Source: Mesaphorura yosii
Taxonomy: Eukaryota; Arthropoda; Collembola; Poduromorpha; Tullbergiidae
NCBI GenBank assembly: GCA_009869945.1
Contig: WIXG01000322.1
Location: 24,930 to 88,929 of the forward strand
Direction of reading: 5' to 3'
DNA: 64,000 nt
Under the pieces are notes generated by a model. The model made no database searches, had not been told where the DNA came from, and saw only the letters and a list, made by a program, of their open reading frames with translations. Positions 1 through 12,720 of the stretch are shown here, in pieces (within the stretch, counting starts at the first letter, position 1; each line of letters begins with the position of its first letter). A program made the position numbers and the translations under genes.

Positions 1-3000
1 AACTACAGGCAACAGCAAGGCTGCAATTGCGAGATCAGAGTCAAAATCTCCGGAGAAGGATTCAAATGGAAATACAATCGTGCCAGTTAAGCTTGTCAAA
101 AAGATAGGTGCTGCAGAGGAGAAAGCAGGAGCGGAAGTGCAGGGTAGTTTCAAATCAGCTAGTCCGCCTAGAAATGCGAATAGTGAAAGTAAAGACACTT
201 GCAGTGGTGGCGAACGCACGATTCATCTCAGCAATGGCAACAATAACAACCATGCTACGTCAGCGAAGGTCACGCGAAGATCACCGGAAGCAAAACCAAT
301 CAGCAACACGGGCTCGAAAGTCATTTATCACACAATTCAGATTGAAGACGACAAGAAAAGTAACTCTACCGAATCTCAATATCAGTCAACAGTGAATACT
401 CCGAAACCACAACCACGAAAACTAAGTGAAGCTCATGTCCGACATCATCATGGCAACGAAGGTCGGCCCAATGGGATTGATCAACAGCGAAGCAATTGCA
501 ATGACGAGGAGCCGCAGGCGCAGTTGCCTCACTTGTCATCCAGACAGGAGAGTCGAAGTCAGTCGCGGGAAACGACACCACTGCTCAGCGTGCCCCCAAA
601 ATTATCGTTTGCCAGTGAAAGCTCAACTCAGGATAAAGTCAAGCAGCTCGCTCGAAGCTCAAGGTCACCGTCACCCGCCGCCGCAACATCATCGTCGTCC
701 TCCGCGTCAGCGTCACCGCACCTTCCCTCAATCAGCAAGACCTCAAGTACATTGGCTAACGGAGAAAGTCAGCAACATGTAGATGAAATGGGAGGCCCAC
801 ACTGCAGCAAGCACCTTAAAGGTGGTGCTGTTTTCAATGGAGACGTTTCTCAGTATGGTTCGCCAACCCTGAAATCAAACTCACCATCTTTGAGCACAGG
901 CGGGAATGAAAGTCCTGGATCGTCATCGGGTTCATCTCGACCACGACGTTACAACAACTCAAGTGATTCTTCTGATAATGTAAGTTGAATTTGGAATTTC
1001 TTAGAAGCAACGTATTCTAGCCTGGAGAAACGGTGAAAGGCAAGCAGCCAGATTAGGATTAAGGACTCGAATAGAGGAAGCCTTATGCATAGGTTTATGT
1101 TGTGGGGTGCTGTTAAACATGGCTTGCTTTGCTTTATTGATTATTAACTAAAACTATTGACTAACTTAATTAACTCATTAACTGGTTTTAGTCAACTGTC
1201 GACACTTGACAATTGACTTGACATTCACTCAGCATTAACAGCAGACTGTGCCTGCCGTGCGATTTAGATTCCGTCTTAACTAAAGTCAGCATATGACGAA
1301 GTCGCCATTCAAAAGTTTCATGTAGTGTAGTTTTATGCCTGCAGAGATATTCCGAAGTTTGCCCAACGCTAAGGAAGTCGTTTTCCCAGGTAGATTTTGT
1401 GAACATAATTATGGTGAACTCGACGCCGACTCGAACCAACTCGGGTCACGCATTGACGCACCCAAAGTTAAGCGAGTGACTATAAATCTTTGGATAGACT
1501 CTTCGAAACGACACGGCATGATGATGAGTGATCCGCTCTGCATTGAGTGAGCAGTAGAGGAAACAACCATAATATTTTTCTTGGCATGCACCTGATAATG
1601 TCACGATGGTTTACTGTGAACGCCGCCTCATGCAGACGTTGGAATAAGGCTGAACTATTTCAATAGGTTTGTCATGTGATCGAATTAACTTCGCGTGGGT
1701 TAAAAACTGCAGGCTGGCACGAGGCATAATGTTTGAACGACATAATTAATGACAGCTATTATAAAACTTATTTGCATTATAATGTAAAATCATTAATACT
1801 TCATAATTTACTTTATAGACATCATATTGTTTTTATAACTCATGAACAGCGAATACGAAGTACAGCAACATGCTAAGACTTTGATTTTGCACCTTACGTA
1901 GAGATTTGCATAAAACAGGTGTGCATCGGTCGATGGTAAATGTGATTAAATGTAAAGCATTAGTGCACTTTGTACTTTTAATTCTGTGCTTAAAAGTTCA
2001 TTGGTGTCCGGACCATCATGCAGGGACTGCATGCGAATGTTATCGTTGAGAAGCAGGCATGGGGCCTTTATTATCCTCGTTAGGAATTTTACTGTGCACT
2101 CATTTCAGGTTCAAGGTTACTTGAATTGAGGCTTAATGAGAGATAGGCTCGTGCACGTAATTTGCAAACCCTGTAGATTTATGCGTCTGTTTGTACGAAT
2201 ATAGCGGAGTAAGGACACCATAAAAGTTCAAATGCAACTCAAGTGTTTGTGTTAATTATGCCAGTAAAAGCAGGTGCCATAATTCCATACGACGAACTAT
2301 CTAATTGGACCTACCAGTGGAAAAAGTGCAACTCCAATTTTGGAAATTTGTTTGATGACAATTAATCATGTCCCTAAACAAACAATAAGCATGAACCATA
2401 AATATAAAAATTGTTAACTATAGAGTTTTCCTTCACTATACTTTATCTTCAACCGAACCTCGCACTGGCACTGTACCACTAATTACGATTCCTAGCTCAT
2501 AAGCGGTTCGTCGAAGGTTCAAAAACGATGAACCAAAGTGAGGCAAATTGGCAAATGCTGTGCTGAAAATTGACTACACGTAATATCCTCTCTTCGACAA
2601 TACGTCAAAAACAATCCTGCCATTAAGGGCCAGGTAAACAAAGATGTTTGCTAATAACGGCCAGAATGGCCTAATGGTAGGTTATTTGGATGTCCAGATA
2701 TGTGTGCCGCAAAGGACGTGGATACTTTCTGCTAAAGGTGTTTCAGTGAGGAGCTACACCTGAGCAAAGTCGCAAATTTTCGTGATACTTCATATCTCAA
2801 CGAAGGGACAATTTTAGCAGAAAGTATCTGCATCCGTTGTGGCCCAGACATCTGGGTCCAAGAAACTCAACCCCTAGTGAGCCTGACCAATTTTGAAAGA
2901 AGAAATAGTTTCGGTGCAAGGTGGTGTTTATAATGAGATTTCCCATCCCTTTACCAGAGTCTAAAAATGCAATGTCTCATTCGAAATCCTTATCTCATCG

Positions 3001-6000
3001 CATCTCTTCCATCTCCATTTTAATCCATTCTTTCCAATCCAAGGGCGGGTATTTGCAGAAATTTCTAATATATATCGAAGGGAGAAAACTTTCACAATGT
3101 TCGGCACCTTCAGATTACATTTGCTTTTTGAAGCGAAGCCAAAAAAGGGAAAGCCCTCCTGGAGTTCACCTGCCACAATCATGTATCCTCTAAGAAACAA
3201 TATACTCGACTGAATCACAAATCCCGAATGCCACAAACCTGTGTATTTCTTTCCTTACTGCTGTGTAGACTAAGTACTGAGTATTCGACACCACTCGACT
3301 AGTAACGCTTCTAGTTTTAAGATTGTTAGATCTAAGGTTAAAGCTAATTAGCTGTGCCCCCTGGTAACCGGTGGGGGTCTGGGGTGCTTAACGATTCTCC
3401 AGCGACTGGATACGCACTTTTTCCACTGATAGGTTCAATTTATTATTCTTGTCTACAAACCAATAGAACAAAGATGCACTAAAATTAAATACTATATTGC
3501 AAATTCTCTTGTTTGTAGCGAGGAATAAATCTCCACTACCCAGTGCATGCAAATAAAGCTCTAATTTCGTAACGTGATGGAGGATAATGAATAGCTGCTA
3601 AATTGGGAAAGGTGAGATTGTCGGTGGGATAACCCATTTTAGAATCCTCTCCTCGCATAATTTTCGTATTTCGTTAATTAGGATAGGATGTCAGGATGTG
3701 CATTAAGTTAAGCTACGTGGCAAGTCAGAACGAATTGCTCCTCACTTTTCACATACTGAACTGGAAGTTTCCTTTCTGTTAATGCTGAAGGCAAGGCAAG
3801 GCTTCGGTTAAAGAAAGAGCGGAGCATGGCATGAATTATTAAATTACCGTGCTTAGCAATGCGAGTTCTCGCAATTATCTGACCGCTCAGCTCAGACCCT
3901 ATTGAGAATATGGAACGGAAAGTTATTCCATTGGGCAACTGCATCACTGGCGGGCAGTATTAATAAATCTCGCTCAATAAACTGTACACGTGCACATTTC
4001 ACGGTTGCTAGATAAAAAAGTGCCTGCCTAACTGCACAGTTAACCAATAACTGGGCTACATCTTGGCTCAAGCAGTCATTGATTATTTGGTCTTGAAAGA
4101 GCAGGTGCAAGCCTTCCTTATAGAATCATTCGGAGTGATTTCTGATTGACAATTTATGGTGGCAAGTCACTCAGTATGAATCTGAAACAGATTTCGTATA
4201 TGTAGGATTGAAAGTGAACGTTACGCCGGCATTAAACTGAGGCCAGTGTTGTGTACAGATTGTTGTAGAAGTTTCAGCTTTCAGGCTTCGGGGAATCCTT
4301 AATAGCCCGAATTCACTTTTAATTGAGAATAGATTTACTTTTGGGAAAGGCTAAATTAGTGGAAGAACCCTCCATAAGCTTGCATAGGCTTGTGTGACTT
4401 AATTTTGCTCCATGCGTTTTCATTTGTGGTTTAATCAATGTCACTCAAGCTGTGTAAATAACGTAGTGTCTAGCGTGCATAAATAAAGCACTCATAAAGT
4501 AGTTCACAACTCAATACTCGGAGTACCAGACTACTACTGTGTCTGACACTTTGTATTAAGGTGGCTTGTGACACGATTGCTTCTGGCTTGGCCTTAGAAT
4601 AAAATGCCAAACGTTATTACACAACATATCCGCGCATGCCATCATTAAGTGGTTCAGTATACCTTTAATCTCTTAACCATTCACAACGTCGTCGGCGACG
4701 GCTTAGCAAGACAAGGCAAACATTTTTCAGTCATCAAAAGTGCTTTGATCTACAAAGTCAAGCCAAGTCTGCTGAATTGCTAAACACTTCCACACGGTCG
4801 CAATCGAATGAAGTGACATTCAATCCATTGGACTCCTAACCTTCAATTAGATAATGCAACGTACAATGTGCAAAAACTTGTGATGTCTCTGCCTTGGCTA
4901 CATTCTTCCGCTTAAAGTTGACGTTAACAGCGACTGCAATTGCGATCATCGCATCAGATCTTTGAGAACAGATTAACATTCAAGCTGCAAATGCAACATT
5001 GCAAAGGTCTTCAAAAGTCTCATTTCATAATTAGTGTATAGCTGAGCTGTGGCAAGGAACGACTTCCTATTTTTCTTTGTCAGTGCATCTTGTTAAACTT
5101 GTGTACAAGATCTCGTAGTGCGGCAGAGGCAGTGTCTGTATTAATTACATTACCTCAACAATACGAATACCGGAAGGAAGGACACACATCTCGTATACAT
5201 TTTTGTTTTCTGAAGGAGAACCGCAAAGAATTTATGACCATTTATCTCAATTGGTGGTTGTGCACACCAGTTACCACTTTCCATCTGTTATACAGCTTAA
5301 TTCACTTGCGTGAGCGTGTGGTTAGTGGTCGTGGTGGTGTAGTGGTTGCACGTACTGCGGTCTGACCAGCTACAATTTTCAAGCACTTTGCTGAACTGAC
5401 CATCATCATTACAGTATCATTATACTACTGATTATACATTCATTGACGTAATTTTAAAGCATTGCAAACTGGTGTACCAGTGCATCGGCACAAGTCACAA
5501 GTTTCAGTCATACTTTGGCTGTGGACTCGCAACGTTGCGTTGAAGGTTTACCAGGAAAATCGCTGCCGTTTTAAACTGTCGTAATTAGTACAGGTGTTTT
5601 ACATAATTTCGTTTCAATTTACAAGTTTAACTCTTTACCGTGATTGTGAGCTAGTCCCGTGATTTACTGCTCGCTCCAATGTGCGAGTATTAACTTTTTA
5701 AGATTATTGACGAGTTTCGATTGGAAACTTATACCTCAATTTCCTCGCGTGTCTCACCAAGCCCTGCTCCACAATGCAGATCAAAGCATTGTTGATGAGT
5801 TTTACCATTGCGCAACCCATCAAGAGACGCAAAGCTAGCTTCAATATTAATTGTGCACCAGAACCATCAGGATTATCTAAGTCATCTTCGTTTTCATCAA
5901 CGTCCTCCACGTCTTCATCGTCAGGCGAGGTAACTCATTCAGAATTAATTACAAGTCGCAATTTGCTCATTGAAACTGAAATCGAGGGCGTCTAAGTCGC

Positions 6001-9000
6001 ATTGTGTATTGAGCGCCACAAATATTGACAATAATCTCAGATTATCTCATTAGGACGCTATATTTACTAAGCTAACTACGTTGATAAATGAATGTAACGT
6101 GACATTCGACTGACTGACATTCTTGAAAACACGTGTGGGTTGTCCAACAAATTGTAATTAGTGCTTTGTTTGCCATTTGCCTATTGAGTAACAATATAAC
6201 GGGCAACCATTACCAGTTCTTGTTAATGAATGTTGATACACCTTCAGATGATTGACATGTTAATGGCGATGTGTGCCCAACGTCAATTCAAACAGTTGAC
6301 AGGACAGTTTCGTTGACGTGAGGTGTCTTGTTGCTTTACAAATTTCAAAGGTCGAAGTCGGCTCGCAGCTTGATGTGCATCACATAAATTGGTGAATCAG
6401 TAACAGTAATGGAAGCAGAGTACGTGCATCATTGAAATCATTTCATTACAGCAGTACCAACAGATGTATTTATCCTCGTCCTGTGTACATGAACTCATTA
6501 TGATATCCCAATCACGTTATTCAAATACTTAGGCCACCGTTTTGGGTGAAGGTTTTCTGAGTTTAGGGATACTCGAAATATTCCATGCCTGGTTTTGAAA
6601 AGAAAATGCACACGGAGCTTTTTTCAAACTCCAATTTGAGTTTAATGCTGCCACTCTAATCGTGAAAAATTCCAGGGACTTCTTTTGATCTACCGCAAAG
6701 CGCAAGGCTAACTATGCATAACATCGTACCATACAATGCTTAATATTGGAATTGGAATATTATTAATGGAATTGGAATTGAAATTATTATCTCGAGTAGG
6801 TGAGGCTTAAGCCGGCAATTGTAGAGCGAGGTAGTTAAATCATGATTTGATCAGGTGATTGTAACAATTATGCTTCATTCACCATCATTCATGGATTTGG
6901 ATTCACGGTTGCAGTCCATACTGATAAGAGTTGCAACAGAATACATTAATTCATGTGCACACGGACATTCTTTGCATTACTTAATCCCTCGTGAGACCAT
7001 GAGACTCAAATTGAATGACGTATTTTTTTTAATCCGCTTATATCTGGAACCGGAGGTTGTTCACGTTGTTCTCCAGTCTAATCTCAATGACTTATGCCAC
7101 ACAATTCTCGTCCTGAATCTTGAACACGTAAGAAGGCAAGAAAACTGAACATTACCAATTTTCTATCAGGATTCACGGCAGATAGTAAATCATAACCCCA
7201 GCGGGTGTGTAAAACTCGTCATCTATTTATAGCCATTGTCTTTAAGCGGTAATTAATTTTGGTGGGCATGTTTTATCATCGAGCAATTTCGTATGAGTTC
7301 AAGGGCTTCATTTTAGCACCGAGTATCCTATAACTAACTTACTTGTATGTAGCAAAAGGACGAGTGCACAACAAGGCTGCATACAAGTTTGATACACAGT
7401 TAATTAATGGTCGTCAGCATGTAACTCTGCTTCTCTTAACTCATTACTTAACTGAATATTTATAATCAAGCTAATGAGCAATGACGTGGATAGTTTTGTG
7501 CGCTTTGATACATAAATCTCAAAACAACCGCCAAGCGTTCGGTTTTGCGTTTTACTTCTCCTCGAATCTGGTCATGCGTTCCAATTCCAAAGCAATGTGA
7601 CCAAATTGCGTCATTGGGCCGCTATACTGTGCAGTCCAGTTTTAACCAAATTTCATAGTTACGAAAATTAAATTGCGTTAGTTTTGGGTTGAGTTTGTCC
7701 TACAAGCACAACTCGCCTCTGAACAAGTAGTGATATCACTCTTAATTATTGCTGTTTAGAAAGTGCTTACTGATAAGTGCGGCGACTGAGCTCATAAAGA
7801 TAAATACATACAAAATACGCACACAAGACGCAAACATGAATTGAGAATTTCGTGTTCCTTTTCTTAAGATTTGCATATAAGAATCTGTTTGTTATAACGT
7901 ATGGCATGGCATAAATTGTTGCCCATTCACGATGACGATGCAGCATCCTTTAATTTGAACATGATTTCCTGTGATCCATCCGCAAAATCCCTGTCATTCT
8001 CAATGCCAAGCAATTGATTCTGACTCACACTGCCAAATAATTCTTGCTATGCTATGAACATTCTAAATACCTGACTACTTGTCCTACTATTGAACATACA
8101 TGCGAACGATCTTTATCGTACTTTTTTGTTTCACTTCGTCCACGAGGCCATCTTCTTTTTTCATTACCACAGTCAGTGTGTCAGATTGACCGCTAGTTGA
8201 CGAAGACCACCATCATGTCATATACTTTGTACTTTGATCGCATGCAACATGTGATGCTGATTTGCTGATGCTGAGATTTTCATCTGACTCCCTGACGCGT
8301 ATGATATTATATTACACTAAAATTTAGATTGTGCTTTTGTTAATAATAAGCCAGACCAACAACGGTGACTTTGGCACGAATAATGAAATTCATTGCATTG
8401 CATTGTTAGCATTCCAATGTGTTTAAGTGAGCACGATAAAATTCTATTTACAATTCGGCCGGCATTACAAAAAACGCATCGCTTGCCAGTGTGATAAGTA
8501 GCAGCCGGTGAAAATGAAACGAGCCCAGGCGCGTTATGAAATTCTTTCTATTCCTGTGCAAACGATCACACGCTACCGCCTGAATGATTCATGACCTTGA
8601 CTTGACTTTGTGCCTGGATGCAATTCAAACAAATGAATATTGATTGACTGACCTTTGAGCGTGCGATTTGCTTGCTACTGAAGAGTTGCTCTTACTACTG
8701 GGCTTAAACATTGTGTTTGCAAATTGACTCTAATTTTATGTAACAGAATTGGTATGCAGCTATCTCTCATGAATGACAACGTATGAATTCTAAATCAAGA
8801 CTGATGAACTTTATTATAATTTTATAGGATAGCGATGGTTCTTCGCCGAACATTGGGCGCTTCAGATCCACTCGTGATCGCGAGAAGGAAAAGGGATTAA
8901 GTGGACTCCGAAACATTGGAAACACCGTAAGTCACAAATTAGGATAATTAGGAGTTGATGGATTTGAGTTATAATGAATTTTTTGTATTGCAGTGTTTCA

Positions 9001-10207
9001 TGAATAGTGTCATTCAGTGCTTAAGTAACACAAAGCCTCTTCTGGAGTATCTGAACAACAACGGTTACTCTGCTGATATCAGTACGTCCTCCAATATGCG
9101 TGGTGCTTTAATGAGAGGTACGCACTTCGAACAAAGAGATTCTTATCAATGTCTTGACTGAGAATTATACGCTGTGTTTACTTTTACAGCATTTGCATCA
9201 GTAATTCAGGAACTTTGGAATGACACCAAATCTGTTGTTGACACGTCAGCCTTCAAAGACCAGATCCAACGATTCGCTCCACGATTCATGGGATACAGTC
9301 AGCAAGATGCTCAGGAGTTCCTACGATATCTGCTCGAAGGCCTCCACGAAGACGTGAATCGTGTCACTACAAAGCCACCACCCATTACTACTGAAATCGA
9401 TGATTCGCTAAGGTATGACAATCGAAATGAAGTCCTAAATACTTTGAATTAACCGAAGTTTAATTTGAATTCTTTCTGTGTTTTCTCATTTAGTGATAGT
9501 CAAAAGGCCACAGAAGCCTGGAAGAGATACTTGCGATTCGACGACAGCAAAATCGTTGATCTCTTTGTGGGACAATTCAAGTCTACGCTTAAGTGTACAA
9601 GCTGTGGCCACTGTTCAGTGACTTTCGACCCTTTTTGGGACTTGTCCCTTCCTATTCCATCCAAGGCTGGACAAACGCGATTGTCCCAGTGTCTGGAGTT
9701 ATTTACGAGAGAAGAAGTTCTCGATGGCGATGAGAAGCCCACCTGTTCAAAATGTCAGACGCGGCGTCGATGCACGAAGAGTTTATCTATCCAGAAGTTC
9801 CCCAAAGTTTTAGTCATTCACTTGAAAAGATTTTCTCCCATGGAGAGGTACAGAGGAAAGTTGAACACTACCGTCGATTTTCCCATGACCGGGTTGGACA
9901 TGACCCCGTACGCAGCGAACCGCGGTCAAGGCTGTACATACAATCTTTATGGCGTCTCAAATCACTCTGGTTCAACATATTCTGGTCATTATATCGCCTA
10001 TTGCAAACACCCATACAATGGAGAGTGGTACTGCTATAATGACTCCAGGTACTTTAACTCCAGAAACGTAGTAATTGTCAATTTTAGGACGTGCTAACTA
10101 ACATTTCCTCTACCGTCAGGGTTTCGTCGATGTCTCCAAACAGCGTGGTGTCGAGTGACGGTTACGTTCTCTTCTACGAGCTTGCCAGCCAAAGCTCGCA
10201 TCTTTAA
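1..10207 (+). CDS. USP2: USP2-like ubiquitin-specific protease (5'-partial, 6 exons in window)
   Basis: Cysteine protease that removes ubiquitin from proteins. Exons by frame and splice signals: <2-979, 8828-8926, 8994-9117, 9190-9412, 9494-10048 and 10120-10207; all phases match. The first exon is open to the window edge and encodes a Ser/Pro/Arg/Asn-rich, probably disordered N-terminus of more than 326 residues with no Met near its 5' end. The last five exons encode a 362-residue USP domain. Visible features are the Cys box ([13 protein letters not shown]), the [12 protein letters not shown] motif, two CxxC pairs (CTSC and CSKC) of the usual zinc finger, the His box ([14 protein letters not shown]) and the YNDSR segment. 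The protein ends with [11 protein letters not shown]. From remembered alignments the closest family is USP2 (the USP2/USP21 group): [21 protein letters not shown] and DGDEKPTC all match. The family is certain; USP2 rather than USP21 is likely. Confidence 0.93.
2303..3440. mobile_element. Possible non-autonomous DNA transposon bounded by inverted repeats
   Basis: A sequence at 2303-2335 containing CAGTGGAAAAAGTGC recurs as its reverse complement at 3407-3440 (GCACTTTTTCCACTG). About 20 of 22 core bases match, with weaker similarity on both sides. The 1.1 kb between them has no transposase-like frame. Two inverted termini at this spacing suggest a non-autonomous DNA element, but I could not define a target-site duplication. 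They could also be two separate short insertions in opposite orientation. Confidence 0.4.
2668..2882. repeat. Foldback (inverted) repeat, MITE-like
   Basis: The arm at about 2668-2736 is the imperfect reverse complement of 2813-2882. The inner parts (GATACTTTCTGCTAAA against TTTAGCAGAAAGTATC) match almost perfectly, and similarity weakens outward. The loop is about 76 bases. The left arm contains TGGCCTAATGG, which fits the RNA polymerase III A-box pattern, so a tRNA-derived element folded on itself is another reading. It sits inside the larger TIR pair at 2303-3440. Confidence 0.55.
5774..5929 (+). CDS. USP2: Probable alternative first coding exon of the USP2-like gene
   Basis: Inside the 7.8 kb intron an ATG at 5774 opens a 52-codon Ser-rich frame ([18 protein letters not shown] at its start, runs of Ser and Thr at its end). 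It closes at a GAG|GTAACT donor after 5929. The exon ends in phase 0, exactly what the 8828 acceptor needs, giving a 414-residue short isoform with the complete catalytic domain. This parallels mammalian USP2, which has long and short isoforms differing only in the N-terminus. The frame is seen directly; its use as an exon is inferred from phase, donor quality and Ser-rich composition like that of the main N-terminus. A chance ORF remains possible. Confidence 0.5.
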
Positions 10208-10386
10208 CATCATCTGCCCGAAGCTCAATTTAAGTTCTACAGTCATTACCGCCATTGCATTAGCGTTTGTTCTCGTGGCCATACTAAATTACAAATGGTC
10301 AGAAGTCAGATTCAAATTTGAAGATAGCCATTGGATTCATTTCGCCGAGAGCACGGATTTAAAGATTACTCAAATAGGATTCCGCA

Positions 10387-10392
10387 AATAAA
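10387..10392 (+). promoter_or_regulatory. Candidate polyadenylation signal of the USP2-like gene
   Basis: AATAAA lies 180 bases downstream of the USP2-like stop codon, a normal 3' UTR distance. It is the first canonical hexamer after the stop on this strand. Confidence 0.5.
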
Positions 10393-12720
10393 TGCAAAGT
10401 GAATCGTGCAAATGTTAATTATTTTACTAGTTTGTGAATGAGGACCTTGCTAAGCCTTGAGATTCTTACTCATTCGATTCTCAATCTAATTTAACGTAAC
10501 CTTGTGATTAAAATGGCAAGACCAAGAACAACTAGGCAATGACAAGCTAGTCAGAACCTCTGCTGTTACTTCACCTTTTTACTTTTTACGTGTAAAAGGT
10601 TGACGATGCTTGAGTCCCGAAATTCAATCTCTAACGTCTAGCGTGAAGTCGCGACTTTAACTAGATTACTTAATTAGCTCCGAATGTATTCAAACGCACG
10701 TATTGCAAAGGATTAGCAGATATTCGTCATCAGACGTAACACTTTTGAGAATGAGTCATAGTCTTGCAAACTTGGTGTACTAAATGAGAGAGCACGTAAG
10801 CCATAATACAAAGAATATTTTTGTATAGTGTAAAACTAATTATGGCAAGAATCTACGTAAAATTCAAATATGTGAGAAAGACATTCAAGTCTTCAATATG
10901 TACGAATTCGCCAAGAAAAGCAAACTTGAATTTAGCATTTAAGAATTGAAGGGTAGTCTCGCTATTTAAAAGAGCTGGAATCTTTATTATGTTGTGTACT
11001 GTTAATCTAAGCCCGCACCGAAAGTCTGCTAATTTTTCTGATCATTATCTCATTTAGACGTCACTTTGTACACAGAGTACTCAGTTAATTCCCCTTTCCG
11101 CGTGAGCGTCAATTGCATTTTCTTATTAAGCTGTCCGTTGAAAATAGAGCATGTCCCTGTTTTTCATTTTTGCCGTAATCTTGAGTTTTCATTGATTGAA
11201 AGGTTTCGATTTTGTAACTTCTGCATTAACTCAATTTATTGTGTTGTAATCGTATTTATTTAATTGTGATAAACACCTTTGTAACGATATACGTAATTGT
11301 AATGAAATAGACTTGCGAGTTGCATAGACAGCGTGTGGGCGTGAACGCAAAGCATGGAACGATTTTAATGTGTCAAAAGTAGTTAGTTCATTCATCGCAT
11401 TCTTAGAAGTATTATTTCTAGTTTTGGTTAAGAGATTGTTTAGGGCCGTACTTGTTACCTAAACAAGATACGTGAAATGCTACAGTCATCTAATAGAGAA
11501 TGAGATTAGAGATCTTGTGAATAATCTTTAATGGTGCGTTTTATAAAAAAAAACTGGAAGACTGAGCTTTAAATATTAATTTGATTTCTCTGGTCAGCAG
11601 TCTACGTGTGGTATGACTCATGTTTTTGTTCAAGTAACTGCAACATTTGGACGATTACGATTGTTTAGTTGTAAGATTCACTTCACTCTGTGCTACCCGC
11701 GTGCACTCAGTGCGTAAAACCTTATGCAATAGAATTCTCAACCAACTCATTGAGTTAGAAGAACACAGTGTAACTAGAAGATACGTGATTTTAGATTGTA
11801 AGTACATGAATGTTTTAGTTAAAGGACGGTAACTTACCGTTCATAAATGAGCAAGATAATCATTGTGACTTGATGAAAGAATTATGCGAAAATAAATGAG
11901 AAACAATTCTCGAACTAACGAACATTTAAGGGCAAAGGTCAGGGCACTTCTTCAGGCTGTTGGCTCGATTTCCGTGATGATGTATTCGATGATGATAAGC
12001 GATAAAAATTAAAAATCGTCTGCAATTTCGCACTGCATTCAGTGAGAAATGTGAGGACACAAACTGAAAGTCCTTTCCTTCATATTCATAACACAGCTTT
12101 CATCGTTTCGTCACCACACGTCGGCTTTCACCTGTGCAATCGATCCGATTTTCAGGAACAGAAGCCCAGGAAGTAATTTATAGCAGCAAAACAATACGTT
12201 CGTGCTCTTAAAGGTTAAGCGAACAAGTAGCCGTCGAACCAGCTATCAGTTCCATAGGATTTTAACGTTTTAGTTGATCAGGCTCTTTCAGTTCCAATCA
12301 AAACACTAACCTGGTAGCCTTGAAACGCTCACATTTGTACCAAAATCAGGGCATACGCGTGCCGCACAAAGCACAAGGCACTACGCACCTTGAGCGTCAC
12401 CGAGTTCGCAGAAAGCCGGCGAACGGTTGAGATTTGAACTTACAGCTTTGACCTCGGCCTATTTGGCAACTGGCACAAGTAAAGAAATTAGGGCAATTTC
12501 CGACTCCCAATCCGTCAGTGGCGTGACACAAGACACGTGGCCAAGCCAAGGGCCAGCTAGCCTTCGCGTATCTGTCCAGTTGTAACTAAACGTGCTACTT
12601 ATCCAGTGACTAGTCATTAAATTCTTGTAAAGTGACCACCATCGCTCGTTGTGTGAAAGGTTCATTGCCGGCACCTGAAGCTTCAAGATCTGACATCAAC
12701 TCCTACTTACAATTGTCACA
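10393..12720. other. Intergenic stretch between the USP2-like and THEM6-like genes
   Basis: This 2.3 kb is A+T rich and has no open frame with recognisable family features on either strand. It should contain the THEM6 promoter and 5' UTR, but I cannot place a core promoter with confidence. Confidence 0.6.

Larger units (their letters stand above)
980..8827 (+). other. Long intron of the USP2-like gene
   Basis: A 7.8 kb intron with donor GTAAGT at 980 and acceptor TTTATAG at 8821-8827. Apart from the candidate alternative exon at 5774-5929 and the inverted repeats between 2303 and 3440, I see no second gene. The other open frames here are short, lack family features and lack matching splice sites. 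A promoter for the short isoform would be expected just upstream of about 5700, but I found no clear core element there. Confidence 0.75.

Noticed and set aside
9752-10039. Out-of-frame plus-strand ORF in the USP exon
   Set aside because: The other frame of the same exon encodes the conserved zinc-finger and His-box motifs.
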